Below are positions 18,193 to 28,335 of a DNA stretch of 47,835 nucleotides, one piece after another (position 1 is the first letter of the stretch; each line of letters opens with the position of its first letter). Position numbers and translations under genes: made by a program. Source of the DNA: a bacterium (GTDB lineage: Bacteria; Bacillota; Bacilli; Lactobacillales; Streptococcaceae); the NCBI GenBank assembly GCA_905221345.1, contig CAJNCW010000010.1:1-47835 (forward strand). The letters run 5' to 3'. The notes beneath the pieces were generated by a model. The model saw only the letters and a program-made list of their open reading frames with translations. It was not told the origin of the DNA and ran no database searches.

Positions 18193-18858
18193 TTACAGCA
18201 ACGGTAAAATTTGGCCAATGCCATTGTAGACTATATGCAGTCCAATAGGCCAATAAATGGACTTTGTCACTCTAAATAAGACTGCAAATATGAGGCCACC
18301 ACCCATATATGAGAAAAAGTCTGTCAAAACCCAACCATGGTTACTAATATGTGAGATTCCAAACAAAGTTGCCGAACCAAGCACATCCAGTCCCCATTTC
18401 TTCCCTTTTTCCAGAGCGGTCATCACCAATCCACGATAAATCATTTCTTCAAAAATGGGACCTGCAATCACAGGATAGAAAAAATACATCAAAAATACCG
18501 TAGCTCCTGTAAAAGTCGGAATGGCGAGTTGATAAGAAATTTCATTTTTGGTAGATGGGAAAAGAAAAAAGGTGACGAAATTCCAAACAACAAAAGCAAG
18601 CAGAGCTAGGAAAGAATAGAAAAGATAGGATCCTTTAAACTTTCTACTGTTGATTTTCTGCCATTTCCCTGACCGAATCATAACAATAATAGCAAGCAGA
18701 ACCACAAGAAAATTCAACAGCATATCCGACAAATAATAGGTAAAGTCAGATAGACCAGTAGCAAGGTCGCTGCGTAAAACGAGACCACTGAACTTCTGGT
18801 CAGCAATAACTAGTAGAAAAGCTACAAAAAAGTAGTGACGTGAGATTATCTTTTTCAT
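18193..18858 (-). CDS. CPBP family intramembrane metalloprotease
   Basis: This 221-residue membrane protein has about six helices and the CPBP (CAAX protease and bacteriocin processing, Abi) motifs: EEMIYRGL (two catalytic Glu), FGISHISNH and HIVYNGI (metal-binding His/Asn). In lactic-acid bacteria such proteins often give bacteriocin immunity or process peptides. It lies between the Rgg-type regulator and the MFS gene, all in one direction. AGGAG lies upstream of ATG at 18858. All motif residues are intact. Confidence 0.88.
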   Translation of the reverse strand: MKKIISRHYFFVAFLLVIADQKFSGLVLRSDLATGLSDFTYYLSDMLLNFLVVLLAIIVMIRSGKWQKINSRKFKGSYLFYSFLALLAFVVWNFVTFFLFPSTKNEISYQLAIPTFTGATVFLMYFFYPVIAGPIFEEMIYRGLVMTALEKGKKWGLDVLGSATLFGISHISNHGWVLTDFFSYMGGGLIFAVLFRVTKSIYWPIGLHIVYNGIGQILPLL

Positions 18859-18973
18859 TCTATTTTCTCCTATACTATGAAATAAAGACAGTATAACACG
18901 AAAACTACCCTATCTTAGAAAATCGCATATTTGACATTTTTTCTCATAGAAATCTCTCATTTGCGATTGTTGA

Positions 18974-19837
18974 CTAATCGATAAGCTCTTTGTATTGCTG
19001 CAAACGCAATTCAAAAAGGGCTGTTAATTGGGGATTCTCTAATATTTTCAGAGATTGAATAAAGTTTTCAATCTCTTTTTGATTGCTTCCTTTGGTTTGG
19101 AGGAAAATGCTCAATTTCTTTAAAAATTGCCACAATAATTTCTCAAAAACATCATACGGACGAAGCATGCTCTCCAACTCAGACTCAAAGATTGGGATGT
19201 AAGAGAAAAGCTTACGCTCCATGAGCTCTGATATGATATTCAGATAGCCACTTTTCATATACAGTCTATTGTGTGCCAATTCTTTAAATTCCTTGGATTT
19301 TTCGAGTAAGGAGGTTGATAAAAAGATCAGATCTTGATTACTCAAGAAGGGCATGGTGTTACAAAATATATAGAGTTCAAACCAGGTCCAAGACTCGATA
19401 GCATAGAGGTAGCTAGTCAAAAACTCACGATCCTCCTCTTCGAGCAGATAGCTTTTATCCAAGGAATGGATAGCATTTTTAATCACGACGGCATTCAAAC
19501 GACGATAGGTCTGCGCCATCTGTTCTTGCTCAACTTCCTCTAATAGTTGCTCTAAGCCAGCTATATCTTGATGAGCAAAACGATCTACAACTTTTCGTCC
19601 AAATCGAATATGTGGGGATTCCTGATAATTATTAAGCTTATGTCCAAACTCGTCGAAAGTCACATTTATACCTTGGATAGCTAGGATCAACTTATCTGCA
19701 GACAGCATAGACTGCCCCAGTTCAAACTTGGATAGCTGGGATGCTGTCAGCCCAGCACAAGCCACATCTGACTGCTTGAGTTTTCTCGCCAGGCGCAGTT
19801 CCTTGTAAAATTCTCCCAATTCTTGTTTTTCAATCAT
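18974..19837 (-). CDS. Rgg/GadR/MutR family transcriptional regulator
   Basis: This 287-residue regulator has an N-terminal XRE helix-turn-helix (LGEFYKELRLARKLKQSDVA, then LTASQLSKFELGQSMLSADKL) and a long alpha-helical C-terminal domain, as in Rgg proteins, which bind short hydrophobic peptides. It sits upstream of the CPBP protease and MFS exporter and probably regulates them. I found no convincing peptide gene of the SHP type in the short gaps on either side, so it may answer to a distant peptide or to none. GGGAG lies upstream of ATG at 19837. Confidence 0.86.
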   Translation of the reverse strand: MIEKQELGEFYKELRLARKLKQSDVACAGLTASQLSKFELGQSMLSADKLILAIQGINVTFDEFGHKLNNYQESPHIRFGRKVVDRFAHQDIAGLEQLLEEVEQEQMAQTYRRLNAVVIKNAIHSLDKSYLLEEEDREFLTSYLYAIESWTWFELYIFCNTMPFLSNQDLIFLSTSLLEKSKEFKELAHNRLYMKSGYLNIISELMERKLFSYIPIFESELESMLRPYDVFEKLLWQFLKKLSIFLQTKGSNQKEIENFIQSLKILENPQLTALFELRLQQYKELID

Positions 19838-19905
19838 GGCTGAACTCCCTTTACTATTTTATTCGTAAAATCTTTTACTTTTTTTACATATTATAAGATA
19901 TTTTA

Positions 19906-19932
19906 GCAAAAAAGCCAGCCTCAAGCCGACTT
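19906..19932 (-). terminator. Terminator of tsaB-rimI-tsaD
   Basis: A 7-bp stem (AGTCGGC/GCTGGCT with two wobble pairs) and a run of T, immediately after the tsaD stop. Confidence 0.75.
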
Positions 19933-20943
19933 CTATTCCAAGGTATCAAAGGCGAGGCTTGGTTTGGCGTTTAGGTCCAAACCTCCGAAGTTCTCTTTGT
20001 TCCACTCGCTGACGCTGGCATAGGCAATCATACCCGCATTGTCTCCACAAAGACGCAGAGGTGGAATGATAACCTTGACGTCAGTGATTTCAGCTGCTAG
20101 GCGTTCTCTGAGCCCTTTATTAGCTGCTACACCACCTGCCACAACTAAGGTTTTAACAGGGTATTTTTCTAAGGCTTTCTTGGTTTTAGCCATGAGAATA
20201 TCCATGACTGCCGCTTGGAAGGAAGCAGACAGGTCTTCCTTGGACAAGCTTTCTCCCTTTTGCTCGGCATTGTGGTGAAGATTGATAAGGGCAGACTTCA
20301 AACCTGAGAAGGAGAACTCTAGATTGTCCTCCTTGATCATGGCACGCGGAAAATCATAAATATCCTGTCCCTGATGAGCTAGCTCATCAATCTCGCGACC
20401 TGCTGGATAGGTCAATCCCATGACACGGCCGACCTTGTCATAGGCCTCACCAACCGCATCATCCCGCGTTTCCCCAACAATCTTGTAATCCCCAGCCTCA
20501 GAAACATAGACCAACTCCGTGTGCCCACCGCTGACCAAGAGGGCTAGTAAGGGAAACTCCAAAGGTTCCACACTCTGAGCTGCCATGAGGTGGCCCGCCA
20601 TGTGGTTAACGGGAATCAGCGGAAGTCCATGAGCCCAAGCAAAGGCCTTGGCTGCTGATAAACCAACTAGTAAGGCTCCAACTAATCCTGGCCCATAGGT
20701 GACCGCCACAGCTGTCACGTCCTCTTCGGTAATCCCTGCTTCTGCCAGTGCCTCCTCGATGCAGGCTGTAATAATCTCGACATGGTGACGACTGGCCACT
20801 TCTGGCACTACGCCCCCAAAACGCTTGTGACTCTCAATTTGACTCGCAATGACATTGGACAAGAGCTCATCGTCGTTTTTCAGTACGGCGACACTGGTCT
20901 CATCACAGGATGTCTCAAATGCTAAAATATATCTATCCTTCAT
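19933..20943 (-). CDS. tsaD: TsaD, tRNA threonylcarbamoyladenosine transferase
   Basis: This 336-residue catalytic subunit transfers the threonylcarbamoyl group to A37 of ANN-decoding tRNAs. It has the ASKHA ATPase start ([15 protein letters not shown]), metal-binding His residues in [10 protein letters not shown], the phosphate loop LVSGGHTEL and the C-terminal [11 protein letters not shown] with the metal-binding Asp. It overlaps rimI by 11 bases, and rimI in turn overlaps tsaB. The length is typical. The upstream partner TsaC/YwlC is not in the window. Confidence 0.96.
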   Translation of the reverse strand: MKDRYILAFETSCDETSVAVLKNDDELLSNVIASQIESHKRFGGVVPEVASRHHVEIITACIEEALAEAGITEEDVTAVAVTYGPGLVGALLVGLSAAKAFAWAHGLPLIPVNHMAGHLMAAQSVEPLEFPLLALLVSGGHTELVYVSEAGDYKIVGETRDDAVGEAYDKVGRVMGLTYPAGREIDELAHQGQDIYDFPRAMIKEDNLEFSFSGLKSALINLHHNAEQKGESLSKEDLSASFQAAVMDILMAKTKKALEKYPVKTLVVAGGVAANKGLRERLAAEITDVKVIIPPLRLCGDNAGMIAYASVSEWNKENFGGLDLNAKPSLAFDTLE

Positions 20944-21370
20944 CTATTTCTCTCTTCATGATGATGGCGTCCTCGACTGGGTCATGGTAGTAGGCCTTTC
21001 GCTCAGCGATGACCGCCATCTTTTCTTTCTTGTAAAATGCTTGCGCTCGATGATTTGACTTTCTGACTTCTAGGAAAATTTCCTTATCTGTCGGCAATGT
21101 TGCAAACAAGGCTGACGCAATTCCCTGACCCTGATAGGCTTTTTTGACAGCGATTTGCAGGACTTCTGCCTCAAAGAGATTCTCCTGAACAGCTAGAAAA
21201 CCAATCACTTCTGTCTCATCATAAGCTACTGCATACCAAGTCTGGTCTTGGGACAGGTCTGCTTGGATTTGTTCCAGCGTCCAAGGACTGACTGAGTAAA
21301 CAGCTGCCATGACAGCATAGATGGCTTGAGCCAAGTCAGGTTGCTGTTGGATTCGTTTAATTTCTATCAT
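20933..21370 (-). CDS. rimI: RimI, ribosomal protein S18-alanine N-acetyltransferase
   Basis: This 145-residue GNAT-fold acetyltransferase has the acetyl-CoA loop [17 protein letters not shown] (about residues 70-88). It matches RimI, which acetylates the N-terminal Ala of S18 and is found next to tsaB and tsaD in many Firmicutes. It overlaps tsaB by 4 bases at its start and tsaD by 11 bases at its end. The substrate is inferred from context; the fold is clear. Confidence 0.9.
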   Translation of the reverse strand: MIEIKRIQQQPDLAQAIYAVMAAVYSVSPWTLEQIQADLSQDQTWYAVAYDETEVIGFLAVQENLFEAEVLQIAVKKAYQGQGIASALFATLPTDKEIFLEVRKSNHRAQAFYKKEKMAVIAERKAYYHDPVEDAIIMKREIDEG

Positions 21371-22050
21371 AGGCGTTTAATGTAGGACTCGCCAGACTCG
21401 GTGTGGTTCTTGAGCCAGTTTTCCTCAGCCTCAACTCGTTTGAGGTAATTTGGCACAAAGTCGTGCAAGGAGTCTGCTTCCTTGTCCCATGCCCACAAAG
21501 CTAGATTAGCTGCATTTGGCAAGGTTTCTTGGTAGCTAGCTTGTGGTAGCTGTTCTTGGATCTGCTCCACAAAGGCACCAACTTCTCCGACAAAGGTCAC
21601 CTGTTCAGCATCCTTGACTTTTTCTAGCACTTCCGCAAAGGATAGGTGTGCTTCTGGCGTGACAGGTTTGGCATTTTCATAAAATCCTGCATAAACATTG
21701 TTGCGACGCGCATCCATCAAAGGAACAAACAAGCCTTCTTGTTGGCGTGGCACCAGAGCCAAGAGACTAGACATGCCAACCAACTCAATGTTCAGAGTGT
21801 GAGCCAAGGTCTTAGCAGTCGCTACTGCAATTCGCAAACCTGTGTAGCTACCTGGTCCTTCAGCCACCACGATTCGATCCAAATCCTTAGGCGTCCAGTC
21901 CAAACTTGCCATCAAAAAATCGATGGCAGGCATGAGGGTAATACTGTGATTTTTCTTGATATTAATTGTCGTCTCAGCAAGAACCTGCTTATCCTCTAAA
22001 ATGGCTAGAGAAAGAGCCTTGCTAGACGTATCAAAAGCTAATACTTTCAT
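21367..22050 (-). CDS. tsaB: TsaB, tRNA threonylcarbamoyladenosine complex scaffold
   Basis: This 227-residue protein has an ASKHA fold (MKVLAFDTSSKALSLAILED) and lacks its own catalytic loop. TsaB binds TsaD and TsaE and is needed for t6A formation. The motif VVAEGPGSYTGLRIAVATAKTL (about 61-82) is the family hallmark. It is the first gene of the tsaB-rimI-tsaD unit. A TATAAT lies about 30 bases upstream of ATG 22050. Confidence 0.94.
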   Translation of the reverse strand: MKVLAFDTSSKALSLAILEDKQVLAETTINIKKNHSITLMPAIDFLMASLDWTPKDLDRIVVAEGPGSYTGLRIAVATAKTLAHTLNIELVGMSSLLALVPRQQEGLFVPLMDARRNNVYAGFYENAKPVTPEAHLSFAEVLEKVKDAEQVTFVGEVGAFVEQIQEQLPQASYQETLPNAANLALWAWDKEADSLHDFVPNYLKRVEAEENWLKNHTESGESYIKRL

Positions 22051-22257
22051 AACACATTCCTATCTTTTTGTCTGTTTACTATTATACTACAAAAGCCAGC
22101 GCATGGGAATTTTCTTTGTTTTGAAACAAAAGGGCCTGCCACTTAGACAATGAGGACGGTACAAAAATTTAAAAAAGTTCTAGCTTTTTCCTATCTTTTC
22201 CGAATATATAAGTGAACAAGAAAATTGAAAGATCTTCGTAAGAAATTTGGATAAGTC

Positions 22258-22458
22258 ATGCTAGATAAAAGTTACATTTTTAGAAGGATAAACCTTTTTC
22301 TCTTCTTCGGCTATAGCCTGCTCTATCTTCTAAATGATTTAAACATAACTAGGATCTCCTTACCAGTTGATCTTTCTGTTTGCATTGTTTTCTTTTTATG
22401 TTTCAATTCGATTTTCGATGCAAGAGATCATCATCGTAACAATAAAGAGCCCATCTAA
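22258..22458 (+). CDS. Small membrane protein, unknown
   Basis: This 66-residue protein has two hydrophobic segments (about 12-30 and 38-52) and a polar His/Asn-rich C-terminus. I do not recognise it. In favour of a real gene: ATG at 22258, no other gene on either strand here, and a strong terminator 10 bases after the stop. Against: only a weak GGA serves as ribosome site. Confidence 0.5.
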   Translation: MLDKSYIFRRINLFLFFGYSLLYLLNDLNITRISLPVDLSVCIVFFLCFNSIFDARDHHRNNKEPI

Positions 22459-22464
22459 GAATAG

Positions 22465-22503
22465 AAAAATCCGCCTCATCTATCAAGACGAGGTGGATTT
22501 TCT
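22465..22503. terminator. Bidirectional terminator
   Basis: AATCCGCCTC and GAGGTGGATT pair around a 12-base loop, with A/T runs on both sides. It serves the convergent small genes at 22258-22458 and 22526-22741. Confidence 0.8.
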
Positions 22504-22525
22504 TATATTAGATGAATAATTAAGT

Positions 22526-22741
22526 TTAAGCATTTAAACCGAAGTGAAAAACAAACCAGACAACATAGGTGACAAGGAGCAGAAATATAGAGTAGAGTGT
22601 TACAAAAGTCAGCTTCCAAAGGAATTTTGTTTTGCGATGTTCTAGGTACGTAAAAATAAGATTTCCACCATAGACACAGGCTACAAAGACTACAAACATC
22701 AAGAGGCGAACCCCTACTGCAAATTCAAACAAACTAAACAT
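22526..22741 (-). CDS. Small membrane protein (possible DUF4059)
   Basis: This 71-residue protein has two helices (about 8-30 and 42-66) joined by a short charged loop (YLEHRKTKF). Its size and layout resemble streptococcal DUF4059 proteins; I cannot confirm that. It has a ribosome site (AAGGAGG) before ATG 22741 and a promoter with TATAAT at plus 22809-22814. It is divergent from rpoY-rnjA. Confidence 0.65.
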   Translation of the reverse strand: MFSLFEFAVGVRLLMFVVFVACVYGGNLIFTYLEHRKTKFLWKLTFVTLYSIFLLLVTYVVWFVFHFGLNA

Positions 22742-22808
22742 TCTTAATCCTCCTTGTTTTAAAAGCTATAGGGAATATTCCCATCCATAAACTTCCCTTT
22801 CTCTTTCC

Positions 22809-22837
22809 ATTATAACACCTTAGAGCTCTCCAACCAA
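22809..22837 (-). promoter_or_regulatory. Promoter of the 71-residue membrane protein gene
   Basis: TTGGTT, 17 bases and TATAAT on the minus strand (TATAAT at plus 22809-22814). Confidence 0.5.
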
Positions 22838-22893
22838 ATTCTATCTATCTTTTTGCTCCTTCTTTCCCCTCCTGACTTTCTCCATTTCCGTCT

Positions 22894-22922
22894 TTTACTA
22901 ATTTTTCATTTTGTGGTATAAT
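22894..22922 (+). promoter_or_regulatory. Promoter of rpoY-rnjA
   Basis: TTTACT (22894-22899), a 17-base spacer and extended -10 TGGTATAAT (TATAAT at 22917-22922). A leader of about 105 bases runs to ATG 23033. Confidence 0.75.
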
Positions 22923-23032
22923 TGAAATAATTGTAACGAATCAAGGTCAATCTAGACACAAAATGGAATGAAATCAAGCAAATCTCTACTAAAAGTTTGG
23001 AATAAGCTGACCTGTAAATAGAAAGGAACTAT

Positions 23033-23266
23033 ATGATTTACAAAGTTTTTTATCAAGAAACAAAAGAACGTAGCCCACGTCGTGAAACAACACGCTCACT
23101 TTACCTAGACATCGATGCCAGCTCAGAACTTGAGGGCCGTATCGCTGCTCGCCAACTTGTCGAAGAAAACCGCCCAGAGTACAACATCGAATTTATCGAA
23201 CTCTTGTCTGACAAATTGCTAGATTACGAAAAAGAAACTGGCGCTTTCGAGATTACGGAGTTCTAA
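23033..23266 (+). CDS. rpoY: RpoY, epsilon subunit of RNA polymerase
   Basis: This 77-residue protein of the RpoY (DUF1447) family has a [21 protein letters not shown] start and a [19 protein letters not shown] end. The epsilon subunit binds core RNA polymerase near the DNA entry side in Firmicutes and is non-essential. It is always found just upstream of rnjA, as here (1 base between stop and start). AAAGGAAC precedes ATG. Confidence 0.95.
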   Translation: MIYKVFYQETKERSPRRETTRSLYLDIDASSELEGRIAARQLVEENRPEYNIEFIELLSDKLLDYEKETGAFEITEF

Positions 23267-23267
23267 T

Positions 23268-24950
23268 ATGGCCTACACTCTTAAACCTGAAGAAGTCGGC
23301 GTTTTTGCCATCGGTGGTCTGGGAGAAATTGGGAAAAACACTTACGGAATTGAATACCAAGATGAGATTATCATCGTCGATGCTGGGATTAAATTCCCAG
23401 AAGATGACTTGCTGGGTATCGACTACGTCATTCCTGATTACTCTTACATCGTGGACAATATCGACCGCGTCAAGGCTGTTTTGATCACACACGGACACGA
23501 GGACCACATTGGTGGGATTCCTTTCCTGCTCAAGCAAGCAAATGTCCCTATCTACGCCGGACCACTTGCCCTGGCTTTGATCCGTGGGAAACTCGAAGAA
23601 CACGGTCTCTTGCGCAACGCCAAACTTTACGAAATCAACCACAATACTGAGTTGACCTTTAAAAATCTTAAGGCAACTTTCTTTAGAACGACTCACTCTA
23701 TTCCAGAGCCTTTGGGGATTGTCATTCATACTCCTCAAGGGAAAATCGTTTGTACGGGTGACTTCAAGTTCGACTTCACTCCAGTTGGAGAACCTGCGGA
23801 CTTGCACCGGATGGCTGCCCTTGGTGAAGAGGGTGTGCTCTGCCTCCTCTCTGACTCAACTAATGCAGAAGTGCCAACCTTTACCAACTCTGAAAAAGTC
23901 GTTGGTCAGTCCATCATGAAGATCATTCAAAGTATTGAAGGACGCATCATCTTTGCATCCTTTGCCTCCAATATCTTCCGTCTCCAACAAGCAACAGATG
24001 CCGCTGTTAAGACTGGACGCAAGATTGCGGTCTTTGGTCGTTCGATGGAAAAGGCCATTGTCAACGGAATCGAGCTTGGCTACATCAAAGCTCCTAAGGG
24101 AACCTTTATCGAGCCAAATGAAATCAAAGACTACCCTGCAGGCGAGGTTCTGATCCTCTGTACAGGTAGTCAGGGTGAGCCTATGGCTGCCCTCTCTCGT
24201 ATCGCCAATGGAACCCACCGTCAGGTACAACTCCAACCCGGCGATACCGTTATCTTCTCTTCTAGTCCAATCCCTGGAAATACCACTAGCGTCAACAAGC
24301 TAATTAACATTATCTCAGAAGCTGGTGTCGAAGTCATTCACGGAAAGATTAACAATATCCACACCTCTGGACACGGTGGTCAGCAAGAGCAAAAACTCAT
24401 GCTCCGCTTGATTAAGCCGAAATACTTCATGCCTGTCCACGGTGAATATCGTATGCAGAAAGTCCACGCTGGACTAGCAGTGGATACAGGTGTTGAGAAG
24501 GACAATATCTTTATCATGAGCAATGGTGATGTGCTTGCCCTTACTGCTAACTCAGCCCGTATCGCAGGGCATTTCAACGCCCAAGACATCTATGTCGATG
24601 GAAATCGTATCGGTGAAATCGGTGCGGCTGTCCTCAAAGACCGTAGAGATCTATCTGAAGATGGTGTCGTTCTAGCAGTCGCAACTGTTGACTTCAAGTC
24701 TAAAATGATCTTGTCTGGTCCTGATATCCTCAGCCGAGGCTTTGTCTACATGAGGGAATCTGGAGACTTGATTCGCCAAAGCCAGCGCATCCTCTTCAAT
24801 GCTATTCGTATCGCACTGAAGAACAAAGATGCCAGCGTGCAATCTGTCAATGGTGCCATTGTCAACGCTATTCGCCCCTTCCTCTATGAAAATACAGAAC
24901 GTGAACCGATTATCATCCCTATGATCCTCACACCAGATGAAGAAGAATAA
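23268..24950 (+). CDS. rnjA: Ribonuclease J1
   Basis: This 560-residue metallo-beta-lactamase/beta-CASP ribonuclease has zinc-binding motif 2 HGHEDHIGG (about residues 74-82), motif 4 in TGDFKFDF, the beta-CASP domain in the middle and SGHGG near residue 370. RNase J1 is a 5'-to-3' exonuclease and endonuclease that drives mRNA decay and RNA maturation. It is read with rpoY, so polymerase and decay enzyme share one mRNA. The length is normal and a strong terminator follows. Confidence 0.96.
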   Translation: MAYTLKPEEVGVFAIGGLGEIGKNTYGIEYQDEIIIVDAGIKFPEDDLLGIDYVIPDYSYIVDNIDRVKAVLITHGHEDHIGGIPFLLKQANVPIYAGPLALALIRGKLEEHGLLRNAKLYEINHNTELTFKNLKATFFRTTHSIPEPLGIVIHTPQGKIVCTGDFKFDFTPVGEPADLHRMAALGEEGVLCLLSDSTNAEVPTFTNSEKVVGQSIMKIIQSIEGRIIFASFASNIFRLQQATDAAVKTGRKIAVFGRSMEKAIVNGIELGYIKAPKGTFIEPNEIKDYPAGEVLILCTGSQGEPMAALSRIANGTHRQVQLQPGDTVIFSSSPIPGNTTSVNKLINIISEAGVEVIHGKINNIHTSGHGGQQEQKLMLRLIKPKYFMPVHGEYRMQKVHAGLAVDTGVEKDNIFIMSNGDVLALTANSARIAGHFNAQDIYVDGNRIGEIGAAVLKDRRDLSEDGVVLAVATVDFKSKMILSGPDILSRGFVYMRESGDLIRQSQRILFNAIRIALKNKDASVQSVNGAIVNAIRPFLYENTEREPIIIPMILTPDEEE

Positions 24951-24964
24951 ATCATCCCTCACCC

Positions 24965-25020
24965 ATGAAGCACACCCCAAAAAGTAAGAGCAAAATCCAA
25001 CTTTTGGGGTGTGCTTCATT
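24965..25020 (+). terminator. Terminator of rpoY-rnjA
   Basis: A long inverted repeat (ATGAAGCACACCCCAAAA with its complement, near perfect) starts 12 bases after the rnjA stop. It is unusually long for a terminator. Confidence 0.75.
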
Positions 25021-25042
25021 ATTGTGTGGGCTTTATTTAAGT

Positions 25043-25080
25043 AAAAATTCCTGAGGACTGTCAGTTCCTCAGGAATTTAA
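25043..25080. terminator. Second hairpin, terminator of the minus-strand islet
   Basis: A 13-bp perfect inverted repeat (AAATTCCTGAGGA, 8-base loop) with A/T-rich flanks. It lies downstream of the minus-strand gene ending at 25148. Confidence 0.55.
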
Positions 25081-25147
25081 TGTGCTTATGCACCACATCT
25101 TCGTTATTCTAGTCTGTTATATTTTTTCTTTTATTTTTATAAAGTAG

Positions 25148-25729
25148 TTAACTGTAAATTCTCAACTCGGTCCAAACATTTGTGTTACTAAATGTCTTAA
25201 TCCGTCCAGCTGGACGCCATTCATTAGTTCCTTGATATTTAACCTCCAATTTATAAATATTAACTGTAAAAGAAGCTTTCAAAACTATATAACCATATTT
25301 ATAAGGCGGAACAAAATGAGTAGCTGCGCTTCCATAAGTAAAACCTATTCCATACTCAGAAGAAGAAAAACTTTGTCCTGATGATATTGACACACTAGCT
25401 CCTGAGCTCCCCCCATAAACAGTATAAGAAACTCTTCCAGAAACCGCTGTATCACGGTAAGAGCTGAGGTATGTTCTACGAACACTACTTACTCCATAAG
25501 AACGGAATGAGCTTGCATTAGAAGGCGTTATATTTCTAGATTTTAAAAATTGTTCTCTAGTTTCTAAATTTTCAAACTCATAAATTACTCCAGTTTTATT
25601 TTCTTTTAATACCAACTCTGATATCACTTCAAAATCAGGACTTGGAATAGTATCTGCTTTGACGTCTAAAAATATTCCAAAAGTGAGCAAGCTAAACAAC
25701 AATAAGAATTATGACTTAAGTCTGTTCAT
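25148..25729 (-). pseudogene. Secreted protein gene with an in-frame stop in its signal peptide
   Basis: ATG at 25729 has a good ribosome site (GGAG, 7 bases). Codon 7 is TAA (25709-25711). Beyond it the same frame runs for about 187 codons. Read through, the N-terminus is MNRLKS-stop-FLLLFSLLTFGIFLDVKADT, a normal signal peptide if the stop was once TAT or TAC. The mature part is rich in Ser, Gly and Tyr (SGASVSISSGQSFSSS) and I do not recognise it. TTG at 25702 could restart translation and still give a short signal. It is either a recent nonsense allele or a gene started at TTG. Confidence 0.55.
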
Positions 25730-25779
25730 ATCCAATCTCCATTCTAACTAGAAAATCGAAGACTAAAAATAAAATGATA

Positions 25780-26013
25780 TTATTTTTTCAAACTCTTAAA
25801 AATCATAATCACCCCTACCACCATTCCTAAAGACGGAACTGGACGCCACAACAAACTCCAAAATATAGATTGTATTTTTAACATTAGCTCGTCATCAACT
25901 GCATGGTAAGGATTTATATGGAAAAGCAAAAAAGAGCAACATATGACCAAAACACCACATAGAAATAAGATATCTGGATTTATTTTTCTAATTTTAATCA
26001 GCTCCTTCCACAA
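25780..26013 (-). CDS. Small two-helix membrane protein, possibly 5'-truncated
   Basis: This frame of up to 77 residues has two hydrophobic segments (about 14-31 and 52-71) around a polar loop. The start is unclear: TTG at 26013 lacks a ribosome site. The same frame, interrupted by one TAA (26023-26025), continues upstream to a TTG at 26070 that follows AAAGGAGGAG. Its promoter is strong (26115-26143). Position before a secreted protein suggests a toxin/immunity-like pair, but nothing in the sequence proves it. Confidence 0.4.
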   Translation of the reverse strand: MWKELIKIRKINPDILFLCGVLVICCSFLLFHINPYHAVDDELMLKIQSIFWSLLWRPVPSLGMVVGVIMIFKSLKK

Positions 26014-26114
26014 TACTTTATTTTAAAACAAAAAGACGAGTAGAGTATTCAGCAAAACAACTACTGACAAACTCCTCCTTTCTAGTTTAGCTAAATACTT
26101 TTATTAACGATTTC

Positions 26115-26143
26115 ATTTTATCATAAAATAATTTTAATGTCAA
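26115..26143 (-). promoter_or_regulatory. Promoter of the AT-rich islet
   Basis: TTGACA, 17 bases and TAAAAT with an extended TGA, all on the minus strand. It would transcribe both interrupted genes. Confidence 0.7.
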
Positions 26144-26380
26144 ATTTATTTATGAATATAGCTCTATAAATAATAATAAGTAACAGATTCTCCTATAGTC
26201 AATATTCCCCATCACTATCATTACTTTTACAACTATCTATCTCAAGTTAACATTTCTTCTATCAAAAGTATATTTACTCATCATTTTAAATGTTTTAATA
26301 ATAATTTATCGGTAGCATAAAAGATTTCTTTTAATTAAATATTTAAATCCTAAATACGCAATAAAAAACTAGAGTTAGTA
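26144..26380. other. AT-rich intergenic region
   Basis: About 240 bases of very AT-rich DNA between the islet promoter and the mnmG terminator. I see no open frame, repeat or motif. Confidence 0.5.
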
Positions 26381-26381
26381 A

Positions 26382-26413
26382 ACAAAACAGCCCCGTCTTC
26401 GGAGCTGTTTTTT
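26382..26413 (-). terminator. Terminator of the NUDIX-mnmG operon
   Basis: Stem AACAGCtCCG/CGGgGCTGTT (loop AAGA) and a T run on the minus strand, next to the mnmG stop. Confidence 0.85.
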
Positions 26414-28327
26414 CTATGCTTTCTTTTCTTGATTTTTAGAAATACTACGATTTTTACCTTCCAAATACACCATCAAAATAGAAATATCTGCTGGATTTAC
26501 TCCCGAAATACGGCTAGCTTGACCGATAGTTTCTGGATTGATGAGTTTGAACTTCTGACGGGCTTCTGTTGCAATGGAGTCAATATCATCCCAATCAATA
26601 TTGGCTGGAATGCGTTTTTCTTCCATGCGTTTCATCTTGGCAACCTGATCCATGGCTTTGGAAATATAGCCTTCGTACTTGATTTCTGTTTCAATCAATT
26701 CGATAATCTTGTCATCCAAGTCCTCAGCAGCTGGTCCGATGAAGGCCACCACATCTTGGTAAGAAACTTCTGGTCGACGGAGAAATTCCTTTGCTGTCAC
26801 GGCATCAGTCAATGGCTTGAAGCCCATCTCCTCGACCTTAGCATTTGTTTCCTTGACTGGCTTGAGTTTGATACTGTCTAGACGCTTCATCTCATTGTCA
26901 AATTGATTTTTCTTAATTTCAAAACGAGCCCAACGTTCATCATCCACAAGGCCAATCTCGCGACCCATCTCTGTCAAACGCATATCGGCATTGTCATGAC
27001 GGAGAATGAGACGGTATTCAGCACGACTGGTCAAGAGACGGTAGGGTTCAATGGTTCCCTTGGTCACCAAGTCGTCAATCATGACCCCGATGTAACCGTC
27101 GCTTCGTTTCAAAATCAACTCTGGCTTGCCTTGGATTTTCAGAGCCGCATTGATACCCGCGATAATCCCTTGACCAGCAGCTTCTTCGTAACCTGACGTT
27201 CCATTTGTCTGACCAGCAGTGAAAAGACCTGAGATTTTCTTGGTTTCAAGTGTTGCACGCAACTGGTGTGGCAATACCATGTCGTACTCAATGGCATAAC
27301 CTGTTCGCATCATCTCAGCATTTTCCAACCCTTTGATGGAATGTACCAAGTCACGTTGGACATCCTCAGGCAGACTAGTTGAAAGACCTTGGACATAGAC
27401 TTCCTCTGTATTGCGCCCTTCTGGCTCAAGGAAGAGCTGGTGACGTTCCTTGTCCGCAAAGCGCACAATCTTGTCCTCAATCGATGGACAGTAACGAGGA
27501 CCTACACCCTTAACTACACCTGTAAACATAGGCGCACGATGGAGGTTGTTTTGGATAATCTCATGACTGGTACCATTGGTATAGGTCAACCAGCATGGAA
27601 CTTGGTCTTTGACATAATCCTCATCACGTGAAGTGTATGAGAAGTGATTAGGCGCTTCGTCCCCTGGCTGAATCTCTGTCACGTCGTAATTGATAGAGGA
27701 AGCCTTGACACGTGGAGGAGTTCCTGTCTTGAAACGGCCGATTTCGAGCCCAAGTTCCTTGAGATTATCAGCTAGGTTAATCGAAGCTAGGCTGTGGTTA
27801 GGACCTGACGAGTACTTGAGATCTCCGATGATGATTTCCCCACGTAGGGCAGTCCCTGTAGTCACGATAACAGCCTTGGCAGCATACTCTTGATGGGTCG
27901 CAGTACGCACACCGACAACCTTGCCATCTTCCACCAAAATCTCATCAATCATGGTCTGACGAAGGGTCAGATTTTCTTGATTTTCAACTGTCTTGCGCAT
28001 CTCCTTAGAGTAAAGCTCCTTGTCAGCCTGCGCACGAAGGGCACGGACAGCTGGCCCCTTCCCTGTGTTGAGCATCTTCATCTGTATGTAAGTCTTGTCA
28101 ATGGTTTTAGCCATTTCACCACCGAGGGCATCGACTTCACGCACGACAATCCCCTTGGCAGAACCACCGATAGAAGGGTTGCAAGGCATGAAAGCCAGCA
28201 TTTCAATGTTGATAGTCGCGAGCAAGACTTTACAGCCCATACGGCTGGCAGCCAAGGAAGCCTCAACCCCAGCGTGTCCCGCACCGATTACAATAATATC
28301 GTATTCTTCAGTAAAATTATAAGTCAT
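26414..28327 (-). CDS. mnmG: MnmG (GidA), tRNA U34 carboxymethylaminomethylation enzyme
   Basis: This 637-residue FAD enzyme has dinucleotide-binding loop [12 protein letters not shown] (about 13-24), [19 protein letters not shown] and the C-terminal GidA-associated domain ([13 protein letters not shown]). With MnmE it installs the carboxymethylaminomethyl group on U34 of several tRNAs. MnmA, encoded just upstream as a separate unit, thiolates the same base, so the two modification genes are neighbours. The start lies 8 bases after the NUDIX gene stop and has GGAGAG before ATG. Confidence 0.96.
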   Translation of the reverse strand: MTYNFTEEYDIIVIGAGHAGVEASLAASRMGCKVLLATINIEMLAFMPCNPSIGGSAKGIVVREVDALGGEMAKTIDKTYIQMKMLNTGKGPAVRALRAQADKELYSKEMRKTVENQENLTLRQTMIDEILVEDGKVVGVRTATHQEYAAKAVIVTTGTALRGEIIIGDLKYSSGPNHSLASINLADNLKELGLEIGRFKTGTPPRVKASSINYDVTEIQPGDEAPNHFSYTSRDEDYVKDQVPCWLTYTNGTSHEIIQNNLHRAPMFTGVVKGVGPRYCPSIEDKIVRFADKERHQLFLEPEGRNTEEVYVQGLSTSLPEDVQRDLVHSIKGLENAEMMRTGYAIEYDMVLPHQLRATLETKKISGLFTAGQTNGTSGYEEAAGQGIIAGINAALKIQGKPELILKRSDGYIGVMIDDLVTKGTIEPYRLLTSRAEYRLILRHDNADMRLTEMGREIGLVDDERWARFEIKKNQFDNEMKRLDSIKLKPVKETNAKVEEMGFKPLTDAVTAKEFLRRPEVSYQDVVAFIGPAAEDLDDKIIELIETEIKYEGYISKAMDQVAKMKRMEEKRIPANIDWDDIDSIATEARQKFKLINPETIGQASRISGVNPADISILMVYLEGKNRSISKNQEKKA

Positions 28328-28335
28328 TTTCTCTC

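Noticed and set aside
18859..19932. A short hydrophobic peptide gene for the Rgg-type regulator
   Set aside because: Short frames in the gaps (for example a 16-codon frame near 18960) have no ribosome site and no SHP-like sequence.
25709..26025. Stop-codon reassignment or read-through in the islet
   Set aside because: TAA ends normal genes throughout the window. No read-through context is seen; nonsense change or TTG restart is simpler.
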